Shown piece by piece: positions 19,983 through 28,493 of a stretch of 64,000 nt of DNA. Within the stretch, counting starts at the first letter, position 1. Each line of letters opens with the position of its first letter. Made by a program: the position numbers and the translations under genes. The notes below the pieces were generated by a model. That model did no database searches. It was not told the DNA's origin and saw only the letters and a list, made by a program, of their open reading frames with translations. The stretch spans positions 186,001 through 250,000 of the forward strand of contig NZ_SLXS01000001.1 in assembly GCF_004340785.1 (NCBI RefSeq), given 5' to 3'. The stretch is from Tumebacillus sp. BK434. Lineage in GTDB: Bacteria; Bacillota; Bacilli; Tumebacillales; Tumebacillaceae.

Positions 19983-21677
19983 ATGCAAAAATCGCGATTT
20001 TATCCATTCGAACGCAATCGTTATTTTTACGGCAAACTGCTGACCGTTCGGGATTTCGAATCGGAGCAGACCTACTTTAACGACAAGCGCCGCCTGCTGA
20101 ACCGCCTTCTGTACGGCACCGGCGTGATCGCAGGCATGCAGGTCGTCAAAGTCGATGAGCGCTCATTTTCCCTGCAGGCGGGCGTGGCACTCGACCACCT
20201 CGGCCGCGAGATCGTCGTGCCGGAGCCGCAGACGTACAACTTGTCGGTCGTGCCGGGGTTTGTGAACAACGGCGAATACAGCAAGTACGTCTACCTCTGC
20301 ATCGCTTATGATGAAAAAGGCAAAGAGCCGGTCTTTTCTATCGCTAACACGACCGTACGGAAAGATGAGGTCAACGAATACAACCGCATGTTTGAAGGTT
20401 ACAAAGTGTTTGTTCGCGAGCAGGCGCCTGAGCTGTCAGCTTTCGAGCATCACAATCTGGCGCATACGACAAAAGAGGTGCTCGCCGCAGGCGGCATCCG
20501 TATCCTGCACCAAGTGCCGCGCTATGTGCAGGCGGGCAGCGTCTTCGAAGCGAAAGTCATCGTCGAAAAAGCGTTGCAGACTTCCGAGCTGCAACTGGAA
20601 TTCGAGCTGATGACTAAAGGCTGCGACGCGCAAAACGGCAACAAGCTGGCCTTCAAAGTGCAGGGGAAGAGCGAAACCCGCTCCGAGTTCACCTACCAGC
20701 TTCGCGCCCACGACACGCCGGGCCATGATGCGACGGTGGCGATTTTGCCGGAGGGGTCGATGCTTATGGTCGGCAACGAAGTGGTCAAAGTCAGCTCCGT
20801 CAGCATCCAAAACATCGAGCTGGCGGCGACTCCGGCCCGCGAGCGGATCCTGGACGAGTATTTTGCCCGCTCGCTCGACAAGGCATTGGAATCGGACAGC
20901 GATCCCTGCCTGTATCTGGCCAAGATCCACCTTCAGCAGGTCGGTGCGGTCTTCATGATCGACCGCATTGAAACGGTGCCCTTTGGCGACCACATCTACA
21001 ACCATTCGCTGCTGACCAACCTCGGTCTCGACAAGCAGCCGGCCTCTCCAGGGGCGATCGGCGGCGCGGCCGCCCCGAACTTCAGCGTGAACTCGGTGGC
21101 GGAACGCCTTCCGTCCGATGCCGATCCGAAGCTGGACGTGGCGTACGATCCGTCGAAGCAGGAATTCACCTTCACGCTCGGCGTTCCCGAAGGCAAGCCG
21201 GGGCAGGGCGGGGGCGGCACCACCGTCATCAACAAAGGCCATACGCCGAAAACGGCGGCGGGCATGACCGACATTCTGCTCTTCCCGAACCAGCGCTCCG
21301 GCAAGATCAACCCGTTTGGCAAAGCGGAGCGCACCTACTACTCGGATGAGATCGAACATGGCCTCGGGGTCGGGAACGTGTTTGTGCAGGCGGGGATCGA
21401 AGAGTGCGACTCCCTGCTCAACCAAGGCGATGCGGTGTATTACGGCGACCAGGATGTATTCACAGGCAGCGATCACGAGTCTTTCCTGCCGAAAACGAGC
21501 CTCGGCGTCCTCGTCTATCCGAAAAAAGGCACCTTCCGCATCGGATTGAAACTGCATGGCAGCACCGAGATGAGCAAACTGCGCGTCCGCTGGTGGGCGA
21601 TGCAAGATCCGGACGAACAGGCTGTCGCGCGCGGCCGTTATCAGTCGGAAGCGGCGTCTGCAGACGACGAATTCTAG
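19983..21677 (+). CDS. eCIS-locus baseplate appendage protein, function uncertain
   Basis: A 564-residue protein with an N-terminus recurrent in eCIS loci: FERNRYFYGKLLTVRDFESEQ, then YFNDKRRLLNRLLYGTGVIAG and an AGVALDHLGREIVVPEP turn. After a Gly/Pro-rich hinge (GVPEGKPGQGGGG, about residue 405) comes a beta-rich C-terminal domain (about 430-560) that could be a receptor-binding head. No enzyme motif is visible. ATG 19983 lies seven bases after AAGGAG and is preferred over TTG 19977. Its position at the end of the baseplate genes would suit a fibre or appendage; no other fibre gene is present in the window. This role is inference. Confidence 0.65.
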   Translation: MQKSRFYPFERNRYFYGKLLTVRDFESEQTYFNDKRRLLNRLLYGTGVIAGMQVVKVDERSFSLQAGVALDHLGREIVVPEPQTYNLSVVPGFVNNGEYSKYVYLCIAYDEKGKEPVFSIANTTVRKDEVNEYNRMFEGYKVFVREQAPELSAFEHHNLAHTTKEVLAAGGIRILHQVPRYVQAGSVFEAKVIVEKALQTSELQLEFELMTKGCDAQNGNKLAFKVQGKSETRSEFTYQLRAHDTPGHDATVAILPEGSMLMVGNEVVKVSSVSIQNIELAATPARERILDEYFARSLDKALESDSDPCLYLAKIHLQQVGAVFMIDRIETVPFGDHIYNHSLLTNLGLDKQPASPGAIGGAAAPNFSVNSVAERLPSDADPKLDVAYDPSKQEFTFTLGVPEGKPGQGGGGTTVINKGHTPKTAAGMTDILLFPNQRSGKINPFGKAERTYYSDEIEHGLGVGNVFVQAGIEECDSLLNQGDAVYYGDQDVFTGSDHESFLPKTSLGVLVYPKKGTFRIGLKLHGSTEMSKLRVRWWAMQDPDEQAVARGRYQSEAASADDEF

Positions 21678-21689
21678 GAGGAGATCCCA

Positions 21690-22445
21690 GTGGCCAGACA
21701 AATGAACCGAGGCGCCGCCTCGGCCAAAGCAACCACATCCTCAGTCAAACAAAAAAAGACTGCCAGCCAGGAGCAGTCCGCATCGCCTTTGCAAAACACG
21801 TTGCTGCAGATGCAGCGCGCCTATGGCAACCAAGCGACCAGCCGCTTCTTAAGCGGGCAGATCCAACGCAAAGCGGCCATCCAGCGCCTGCCGGAGGACG
21901 AAGAGGAGCTGCAGTTAAAAGCCGACCCGGCGCAGCGCATGCCTGAGGAAGAGGAGCTCCAGCTGAAAGCAGATCCCGCGCAGCGGATGCCGGGAGACGA
22001 AGAGGAGCTTCAGCTCAAGGCCGATCCGGCCCAGCGCATGCCCGACGAAGAGGAGCTGCAGCTGAAGGCGGCCGCCCCGGTGCAGCGCAAATCTGCAGCA
22101 TCGAACAAGATGCCGGAAGATGTGCAAGCCAAAATGGAGACGGCGATGAACGCCGACTTCTCCGACGTCAACATCCATGTCGGGAGCCAAGCGTCGGACG
22201 TCGGCGCGCTTGCCTACGCGCAAGGCAATGACATCCATTTCGCCCAAGGCAAATTCGATCCGCACAGCCAGTCCGGCCAAGAGCTGCTCGGCCATGAGCT
22301 GGCCCACGTCGTCCAGCAGCGCCAAGGACGCGTCCAGGCGACAACCTCCGTCGGCGGCCTGCCCGTCAACGACGATCCTTCCCTCGAACAGGAAGCGGAC
22401 AGCGTCGGCAAGCAGGCGGCGAGCCTCAAGCTTGAAGACAAATAA
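21690..22445 (+). CDS. DUF4157 (HExxH) eCIS-associated protein
   Basis: A 251-residue protein whose C-terminal half (about 137-235) is DUF4157, a metallopeptidase-like domain strongly linked to eCIS loci as cargo or cargo-processing factor. The motif HELAH is at residues 202-206, and a downstream Glu in LEQEAD is a possible third ligand. Residues 67-127 are four acidic repeats of the type (E)[15 protein letters not shown]. The N-terminal ~60 residues are basic and Gln-rich. There is no signal peptide or appended toxin domain, unlike many DUF4157 effectors. The start is GTG at 21690, set by AGGAGGAG; an ATG at 21702 is too far. It is the last gene before a terminator. Proteolytic activity is not demonstrated by the sequence. 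Confidence 0.85.
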   Translation: MARQMNRGAASAKATTSSVKQKKTASQEQSASPLQNTLLQMQRAYGNQATSRFLSGQIQRKAAIQRLPEDEEELQLKADPAQRMPEEEELQLKADPAQRMPGDEEELQLKADPAQRMPDEEELQLKAAAPVQRKSAASNKMPEDVQAKMETAMNADFSDVNIHVGSQASDVGALAYAQGNDIHFAQGKFDPHSQSGQELLGHELAHVVQQRQGRVQATTSVGGLPVNDDPSLEQEADSVGKQAASLKLEDK

Positions 22446-22473
22446 AAAATCCCTCCACATGGAGGGATTTTTT
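22444..22473. terminator. Bidirectional terminator
   Basis: A perfect 13-bp stem (A6-TCCCTCC / GGAGGGA-T6) with the loop ACAT lies between converging genes. The A-run and T-run allow termination in both directions. The stop codon of the minus-strand MORN gene lies in its right arm. Confidence 0.92.
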
Positions 22474-24151
22474 ATTTCATCGCTTTCGTAATCTCGGCCC
22501 GTGCGATCACCGACCCATTATATGAGCAATAGTACCAATCGTCACCAATCTCATACACCGTCACATTGCCCGACTTGCGTACTTCCTTGATCGGGGTCAC
22601 CACAGGCTCATCCTTCGCATCGCCCGTTTTCCCACCGGCCGATGTCTCCGTAGCCTGCCCGGCAGTCGCCGCCTTTTTCACGGCCGCCTGCTTGTCCTTG
22701 ATCATCTGCTGCAGCTCCGCCAACTGCTCGGAGCCCCACAGCTGCACCGAAGTGACTTTTGCTTCCTTCTGTTTCTCCGGGTCGGGGTCCAGATTGGCCG
22801 GGTCCAGCTCCAGCCGGAACAGCATGTTGCTGCCCGCGTAGACCATCTCCAGCGCCGGAGTCCCTTTTTCCGAGATGCGCACGTCGGTCGCCTTGCCGAG
22901 CAGTTCTTCCACCTTCTGCGGCGCGAGGTCGAGGAAGCCGGGGTAGAAGGGGTAGCCTTCCTGGAACTGCCCTTTGTACACGACCATGCCCTTCAGATTG
23001 TAGCGCTCGCCCGGTCCGTCTTCACGCCCGGCTTTAAACTGCCCCTTGTAGCGCAGATTGCCGTCCGCATCGTACAGCTCGCCTTGACCGTCATACTTGC
23101 CGTTAACAAACGCGCCTGTGTACAGCGGTTTGCCTTTCTCGCCGTTCAGCGCGCCGGCACCCTGATACTTCCCGGCCGCGTACTGTCCGGCATACTTCAG
23201 CTGGCCATTGCCGTAGTACTCCTTGCCTTCGCTGTTATACTTGCCTTCCTTAAATCCGCCGTCATACAACAGCTTGCCGTCCTTGTCATACAGCTTCCCG
23301 GCACCGTGATACTGGCCGCCGGAAAACGTGCCTTCATAGACCTTGTTGCCAGTCTCCGCAAACAGCTTGCCTTCGCCTTCATACACATTGTCCAAGAACA
23401 GGCCGTCGTATTTGACCTGTCCGTTAAAATAGTACTCGGTGCCTTTGCCCGCATATTTGTCTTCCACAAACAGGCCTTTGTACATCATCTTGCCGTCCTG
23501 ATAGTACATCGTGCCGTCGCCGCTCATCTTGCCGTTTTTGAACTGGCCGGAATAGCGGATGTCGCCGTCGGTGTAAAAGGTCGTGCCTTCGCCGTTGTAC
23601 TGATCATCTGCGAAGTTGCCTTTGTAAACCACTTCGCGCATGGCATTGTACTTCTCTCCGGCGCCGTGCATCTTGCCGTCTTTCATCTCGCCTTTGTACA
23701 GCACATCGCCGTTGCTGGCGTACACCGTGCCGCTGCCGGTGAACGTGCCTTTCTTCAGGTCGCCTTCATAGATCAGCTTGCCGCTTTCGTCGACCACTTT
23801 GCCATAACCTGAATACTTCGCCACTTCCTTCGAGTTCACCACAAACACGTTCCGCCCCAAGAGTTCGCGCAGGAAGGAAGGCGGATTCAGATACAAGAAC
23901 TGATAGGCCAAGATCCCAAGCGCGACAGACACGATCAAGATCATCAAAATCAGCCGTTTCGCCACATAGCGCCTGCCGAAGCGCACATAGTTTTTCAGCG
24001 ACTGCTCTTTGGGGGACAGCATCGCTTCCACCTTGGCTTGGATCGCTTTCGGCAGGTTCGTCACCGCGGCGATCGCTTTTTGCACGGCGGTCCGGACCGG
24101 GGTGATCACCGGCTTCACAATCATGTCGGAAAGCTGCATCAACATTTTCAT
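22472..24151 (-). CDS. Membrane-anchored MORN-repeat protein
   Basis: A 559-residue protein. A basic/amphipathic N-terminal part (VKPVITPVRTAVQKAIAAVTNLP) and a single membrane segment (about 70-90, LILMILIVSVALGILAYQF) precede 11 full MORN repeats and one partial (about 125-400), each 23-24 residues of the form YKGxFxxGKxxGxGxxYxxDG. A C-terminal domain with a charged linker ends ... DDWYYCSYNGSVIARAEI. MORN repeats form elongated beta sheets that bind lipids or proteins. ATG 24151 begins two bases after the PAAR gene stop; the longer frame upstream is an overlap with that gene. Co-expression with a spike-tip gene suggests a membrane platform or partner for the particle. That link is inferred from position only. 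Confidence 0.8.
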   Translation of the reverse strand: MKMLMQLSDMIVKPVITPVRTAVQKAIAAVTNLPKAIQAKVEAMLSPKEQSLKNYVRFGRRYVAKRLILMILIVSVALGILAYQFLYLNPPSFLRELLGRNVFVVNSKEVAKYSGYGKVVDESGKLIYEGDLKKGTFTGSGTVYASNGDVLYKGEMKDGKMHGAGEKYNAMREVVYKGNFADDQYNGEGTTFYTDGDIRYSGQFKNGKMSGDGTMYYQDGKMMYKGLFVEDKYAGKGTEYYFNGQVKYDGLFLDNVYEGEGKLFAETGNKVYEGTFSGGQYHGAGKLYDKDGKLLYDGGFKEGKYNSEGKEYYGNGQLKYAGQYAAGKYQGAGALNGEKGKPLYTGAFVNGKYDGQGELYDADGNLRYKGQFKAGREDGPGERYNLKGMVVYKGQFQEGYPFYPGFLDLAPQKVEELLGKATDVRISEKGTPALEMVYAGSNMLFRLELDPANLDPDPEKQKEAKVTSVQLWGSEQLAELQQMIKDKQAAVKKAATAGQATETSAGGKTGDAKDEPVVTPIKEVRKSGNVTVYEIGDDWYYCSYNGSVIARAEITKAMK

Positions 24152-24153
24152 GA

Positions 24154-24540
24154 CTACGGCACCTGGATCGTCTGCTGGCCGGGCTGGGTGATCTGTATCA
24201 CGCCGCCCCAGTTGCACATCAGCTTCGACGAATTGTTCAAAGCGGGCATGTTGCCGATCTGCACCGTCGGGCTGCCCGGAGCCCAAGGAGCGGCCGTCAC
24301 CGGAATGCAGGGCATCGGCGTCAGCACGCCCATCGCTGCAGCAGTTGCGGAAGCCACGGTCGGATTGGCCATCGACTGGCACATCCCGAACGGCAATATG
24401 TTCACCATCGGCTTGTTGTCCATAATGTTGGCGATCGGCATCGCCGTCAGCACTTTATTAACAGGGAGCACCATCAGTGCGCTCGGTGCAGCGCCAAAAC
24501 TGCACTGCATTTGAGCGCCCCCGCATACCACAAATCCCAT
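24154..24540 (-). CDS. PAAR-like (DUF4280) spike-tip protein
   Basis: A 128-residue protein of the DUF4280/PAAR-like type, which caps the VgrG/gpV spike and sharpens the puncturing needle. It has the family's start (MGFVVCGGAQMQCSFG), the conserved block ANIMDNKPMVNILPFGMCQS, then MGVLTPMPCIPVTAAPW and an end with CNWGG. Four or more cysteines are placed to bind a metal ion at the tip. The ribosome binding site AAAGGAGAG is at 24546-24554. It is a stand-alone tip with no fused effector. It is transcribed opposite to the particle genes, with the MORN protein directly downstream. Confidence 0.88.
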   Translation of the reverse strand: MGFVVCGGAQMQCSFGAAPSALMVLPVNKVLTAMPIANIMDNKPMVNILPFGMCQSMANPTVASATAAAMGVLTPMPCIPVTAAPWAPGSPTVQIGNMPALNNSSKLMCNWGGVIQITQPGQQTIQVP

Positions 24541-24575
24541 TGCACTCTCTCCTTTATTTCTCCTCTTCTAAATGT

Positions 24576-24604
24576 ATCATAAGTTCTGTCCTTATTGTTC
24601 TTAA
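24576..24604 (-). promoter_or_regulatory. Candidate sigma-A promoter for PAAR/MORN genes
   Basis: On the minus strand, TTAAGA (24604-24599) and TATGAT (24581-24576) are separated by 17 bases and lie ~35 bases upstream of the PAAR start. The -10 box matches consensus at 5 of 6 positions and the -35 at 4 of 6. This is by eye only. Confidence 0.45.
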
Positions 24605-24667
24605 ATTAGATACTAGAGTAGAGGAAAGTGTAGTAATATTGAACTACGAGTCAAGAATCCTACAGGA

Positions 24668-26395
24668 GTGGTTCATATTTTAATCATTCATAAAAGAACA
24701 GCTGCCATCGCCCTGCTCACCGCCCTGATGCTGGCCGGACAAGCTGCGTTGCCGATCATGCCGCAGCACAGCGTCGTGCAGGCTGCAGCCGCCCTGTCGC
24801 TGAAAGACCTGACGGCGCGCACCGTCCAAGTCAGCCCTGATCTCAAAGACCTGAACAGCAACCTGCAGAAAAAGAAGCACGAGCTGACCCAAGCGTATCA
24901 AGCGGTGCTGATCCAAGCCGAAAAAGACGCCAGCAAGCACGCCAAAGAGCACAGCTTGAGCCGCGACATCGACCTCGGCACGAAGATCCCCAACGCACAG
25001 CTTGAAGTCAAAAAAGCAGAACGCGAGCTCGAAAACAAGCGCCTTGCCGTGGCCCTTGAGATCGAACAGCTCTATATAACCGCCTATCAGGCCCAACTCG
25101 GCGTTCGAAAAGCGCAGACCGCGCAGAAAAAGGCGGAGACCAAAGTCAACGACCTGACCCAAAAAGCGGTCTTCGGCTATGCCAAGCTGGAAGACGTCGC
25201 AGCGGCCAAAGCGGAGCTGGAAACGGCCGTCTCCGCCGTCACCATCGCGCAGCTCAGCTTCAAGTCCAGCCGCAACGAGCTGGGACAGAAGGTGAGCCTG
25301 GATCTCGACGGCGATTTCACATTCAACGTCCCGCGCCAGTATGCCCAGCTCAACCAAACGACGCTCTGGCAACTGATCGACCGCGCCGAGAAGACCGACT
25401 TTGCACTGTGGAAAGACACCGAAGCCCGCCGGCTCGCCGAAGCGAAAGTCAACCTCGTCCGCCAGCTGTACCGCAACAAGTTTGGCGCTGCGGCGATGCA
25501 GATCCTGGAGGCCACCTACGGCGGCACGCAAGAGACCGACTACAGCGCGTTTATGGTCAAATACAATGAGCTGGCCGCGAACATCGACGCCAAATGGAAA
25601 GGCAAGACGTGGATTCTCGTCTTTTCCTTGCCCTTCCTGAAATACGTCCCGAAAAAAGAGCTGCAAGGCGAGTATGAAGGCATGCGCTACTTCGAAGATA
25701 TGCAAAACGCCCTACCTGTCGCGATGCTCGACGCTGACAAAGCCCGCTTGAAAGAAAGCGATTCCCGCCAAAAGCTCGCCGCCAAGATCAAAACATCTTA
25801 CCTCGGCGTCAAGCAGGCCGAGTCGACCTACATCCTGGCGATGAAGGCGCTCGACAAGGCGAAGCAAGACACCAAGAAGGCGGAAGAGAAGAAAAAGTTC
25901 GGCATGATCAAGCAGGAAGAGCTCGACGCCGTCAAAGCGCTGGAAGAGCAAGCGAACGAAGTGGTCACCTCCACCTTCCTCGCCTACAAGCTGTCTCTCT
26001 CCAAGCTCGACCTCGACACCTCGGGCGGAGTGGCCTATCGCAACGGCAATCTGCCGTATCAGGTGGACAGCGGACTCGACCCGCTGATCAAGCCGCCGGC
26101 CCCCGATCTGCTGCTCGGCGGCTGGAAGCTGGAGCCGGCCGCAGAAGGCATGACCAGCAGATTCACCCTCGTCGACCTCAAGGGCGGCTACAAGCCGACG
26201 CATTTCAGCCTGCATTCCAAGAAGAACGGCAAGCAGATCGGCGAGCGCACGGCGATCACCGACGAGCTGCTGCACTTGAACCTCGCGTTCAGCGACACCG
26301 GCGATCTGTACGTCGTCTTCTACAACGGGGACAAAAAAATGGACGAAGCCGATCTCGACGGTTACGCGCCGAAAGGGACTTTGACCAAGAAGTAA
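24668..26395 (+). CDS. Exported TolC-like coiled-coil protein
   Basis: About 575 residues with a signal-peptide-like N-terminus (IALLTALMLAGQAALPIMPQHSVVQA). Two long helical-hairpin halves follow (about 45-200 and 300-450), resembling the duplicated alpha-barrel hairpins of outer-membrane efflux (TolC) proteins, for example LEVKKAERELENKRLAVALEIEQLYITAYQAQLGV and ALDKAKQDTKKAEEKKKFG. A beta-rich C-terminus (about 480-575) follows. A TolC channel makes no sense in a single-membrane cell, so this is probably a cell-surface protein of that fold. The GTG start at 24668 overlaps the AGGAG site; an ATT at 24677 is 8 bases from it and may be the true start. It heads an operon with the next two genes. 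Confidence 0.65.
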   Translation: MVHILIIHKRTAAIALLTALMLAGQAALPIMPQHSVVQAAAALSLKDLTARTVQVSPDLKDLNSNLQKKKHELTQAYQAVLIQAEKDASKHAKEHSLSRDIDLGTKIPNAQLEVKKAERELENKRLAVALEIEQLYITAYQAQLGVRKAQTAQKKAETKVNDLTQKAVFGYAKLEDVAAAKAELETAVSAVTIAQLSFKSSRNELGQKVSLDLDGDFTFNVPRQYAQLNQTTLWQLIDRAEKTDFALWKDTEARRLAEAKVNLVRQLYRNKFGAAAMQILEATYGGTQETDYSAFMVKYNELAANIDAKWKGKTWILVFSLPFLKYVPKKELQGEYEGMRYFEDMQNALPVAMLDADKARLKESDSRQKLAAKIKTSYLGVKQAESTYILAMKALDKAKQDTKKAEEKKKFGMIKQEELDAVKALEEQANEVVTSTFLAYKLSLSKLDLDTSGGVAYRNGNLPYQVDSGLDPLIKPPAPDLLLGGWKLEPAAEGMTSRFTLVDLKGGYKPTHFSLHSKKNGKQIGERTAITDELLHLNLAFSDTGDLYVVFYNGDKKMDEADLDGYAPKGTLTKK

Positions 26396-26408
26396 AAGGA
26401 GAATCGCC

Positions 26409-28493
26409 ATGACCAAGAAACATCGCCGCAAGTTCGTGACCTTGTTGCTCGCCTGCGCGCTCTTCGCTGCGTTCCTGCCGACTTCGCCCGACGCGACGGC
26501 TGCCGAGCGCCCTGCCGCGTCGCAAGTGAGCAGCGGACACCTGCTGATCGGCACGTACCTGATTCAAAAAGAGGCGCTGACCAAGCCCGTCCTCGATGCA
26601 GCCAAAGCGAGCATGGATCAGTCCGACCAGGGCATCTATTATAAATCGGAGCTGGCGGACGGCGCTTGGTTCAACATCCAGAATGGATTCGACCTTTCGG
26701 CGATCCTCAACCCGAGCGGCACGACCGTCACCAACGCCGATATCGACAAGATGACGATCAGCGTCTGGGTGCATCTCGTCGCAGGCAAGCCGATCGCCGA
26801 GTGGACGCAGACGCCGGCGGAGCTGGACAAAGCGATCGCCGACGCCAAAGCCCAACAGGCGAAAGCAGAAGCGGACAACAAAGCGGCCGTGGAAGCGGGC
26901 GACGACACCCTCGCCATCCAGCTGTCCCTGAAAGCGGCCACGCTGAAGGCGCAGGTCGACTTCCTCGAAGCGCTGAAAGCGGGCAAAGGCGACCAGGCCG
27001 CCGCCGAGCTTGAGAAACTGGCCGATCCGGAAAAACTGCTCGCAGAATCGGTTAAAGGGGCGCAGGCCGACCTGCAGAAGAAACTTGAAGCCGACTTGAA
27101 AAAAGCGGAAGACGAGCTGAACGCCGCCACCGACCCGGCGGAAAAAGCCAAGCTGCTCCAACAGAAGCAGCTGGCCGAAGACAACTTGGACGCTTTTAAG
27201 GCGAACGCTCTGTCCTCAGAAGCGGATACTGCCAAAGCGGCGAGCCTGCAGGTGGCGCAAGACCTCAGCCTGGCGGTGAACAACTCGCAGACCCAGAAGG
27301 CGCAAGATCTGCTGAGCAAGCTCGACGCGGCCGACCAGCAAGTGCTGGTCCTGCATAAAGGTCTGCTCACCCAGCAGGTCGCCGCCCTGGAGAAAAAGAT
27401 CAAAGCAGCGACCGACTTCCAAGCGATCCAAAAGCTGCAAGCGGAGCTCGCAGCGACCAAACAAGCGGCCTACAGCAAAGAAAAAGCCGCCTGGGAAGCG
27501 GAAGTGAAAGTCTTGGAGCCTGCGTTCCAAACGGCCGACAAGCTGGGACAAAAGGAGATGGCAGCACTGCTGCTCGCCAAGCTGAACACGATCCAGGCCC
27601 GCCTTGACGAGCTGCAAGCGGAAGCCACAGCCACCCGCATCGCCTCGCGCCAAGCGGAGATTGCCGACCTGAACAAGCAAATCCGGGAAGCGAAAGCGGC
27701 CGGTTCGGCGGACATCGCCGATCAGTTGCTGGTGCCGCTCGTGCAGGCGGAAGGGCGGCTGGCAGCCGACCAACAAGGCGTTGCCGACACGATCCTCGAC
27801 ATCGAATCTGCGATCGTCAAAGTGAACGCCAAGCTGAAAACGGCCGGTACGGAAGAAGCCGTCCTGCTCAAACAAGAGCTGGCCGTCCTGAATGCCAACC
27901 TGTTGAAAGCGCAAATGACCGAGCTGTTTCTGCTCAAAGGGCAGGTCGAAAAGAAGCAGGCCGAAGTGAAAGTTGAGACCGGCAAAGAGAGCGCCCGTCT
28001 CGCGCCGGTTCGCCAGCAGTACATCAAGGAGATCACAGCGATTGAAAAGCAAAAATACTCAGCCAGTGACCTGGCCGATCTCGCCGCGCTGCAAAAGCAG
28101 ATCAAAAAAGAGCAGCCCAAAGCGACCGTCCTGCCGGCGGAAAACGTCATTGCGGAGTCGGTCGACATCAAGTTCATGATGCCGCCGGTGATCCTCGACG
28201 GCCGCACGCTGATTCACATCCGTCCGATCTCCGAATCGTTTGGATCGACGGTGCTGTGGAACAACGAGGAGCGCAGCGTTTGGATCAGCAACGCCGGCAC
28301 CACCGTCTACTGCAAGATCGGCGACAAAATGGCGCTCGTCAACGGCAAGCCGGTCACGCTGGACGCGCCGCCGCGCCTGATCGCCGGGCGCACCGTCGTG
28401 CCGCTGCGCTTTGTGGTGGAAGCGCTCGGTTTGAACGTGGCGTGGGATGAACAGAGCCAGACCATCGAAATCAAAGGGACGGTCAACCGATGA
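26409..28493 (+). CDS. Secreted coiled-coil protein with C-terminal stalk domain
   Basis: 694 residues. A signal peptide (MTKKHRRKFVTLLLACALFAAF) with probable cleavage near ATAAE is followed by a small domain (40-130) and a long Ala/Lys/Glu-rich coiled coil (about 135-570). The C-terminal domain (about 590-694) is of the copper-amine-oxidase-N/stalk type (PPVILDGRTLIHIRPISE ... LIAGRTVVPLRFVVEALG), common on Bacillota surface proteins and able to attach to the wall or oligomerise. The ribosome binding site AAAAGGAG precedes the ATG. It is 13 bases after the TolC-like gene and overlaps the cyclase-like receptor by ATGA. The function of the three-gene set is unknown; an envelope structure with a sensor is a reasonable reading. 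Confidence 0.75.
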   Translation: MTKKHRRKFVTLLLACALFAAFLPTSPDATAAERPAASQVSSGHLLIGTYLIQKEALTKPVLDAAKASMDQSDQGIYYKSELADGAWFNIQNGFDLSAILNPSGTTVTNADIDKMTISVWVHLVAGKPIAEWTQTPAELDKAIADAKAQQAKAEADNKAAVEAGDDTLAIQLSLKAATLKAQVDFLEALKAGKGDQAAAELEKLADPEKLLAESVKGAQADLQKKLEADLKKAEDELNAATDPAEKAKLLQQKQLAEDNLDAFKANALSSEADTAKAASLQVAQDLSLAVNNSQTQKAQDLLSKLDAADQQVLVLHKGLLTQQVAALEKKIKAATDFQAIQKLQAELAATKQAAYSKEKAAWEAEVKVLEPAFQTADKLGQKEMAALLLAKLNTIQARLDELQAEATATRIASRQAEIADLNKQIREAKAAGSADIADQLLVPLVQAEGRLAADQQGVADTILDIESAIVKVNAKLKTAGTEEAVLLKQELAVLNANLLKAQMTELFLLKGQVEKKQAEVKVETGKESARLAPVRQQYIKEITAIEKQKYSASDLADLAALQKQIKKEQPKATVLPAENVIAESVDIKFMMPPVILDGRTLIHIRPISESFGSTVLWNNEERSVWISNAGTTVYCKIGDKMALVNGKPVTLDAPPRLIAGRTVVPLRFVVEALGLNVAWDEQSQTIEIKGTVNR

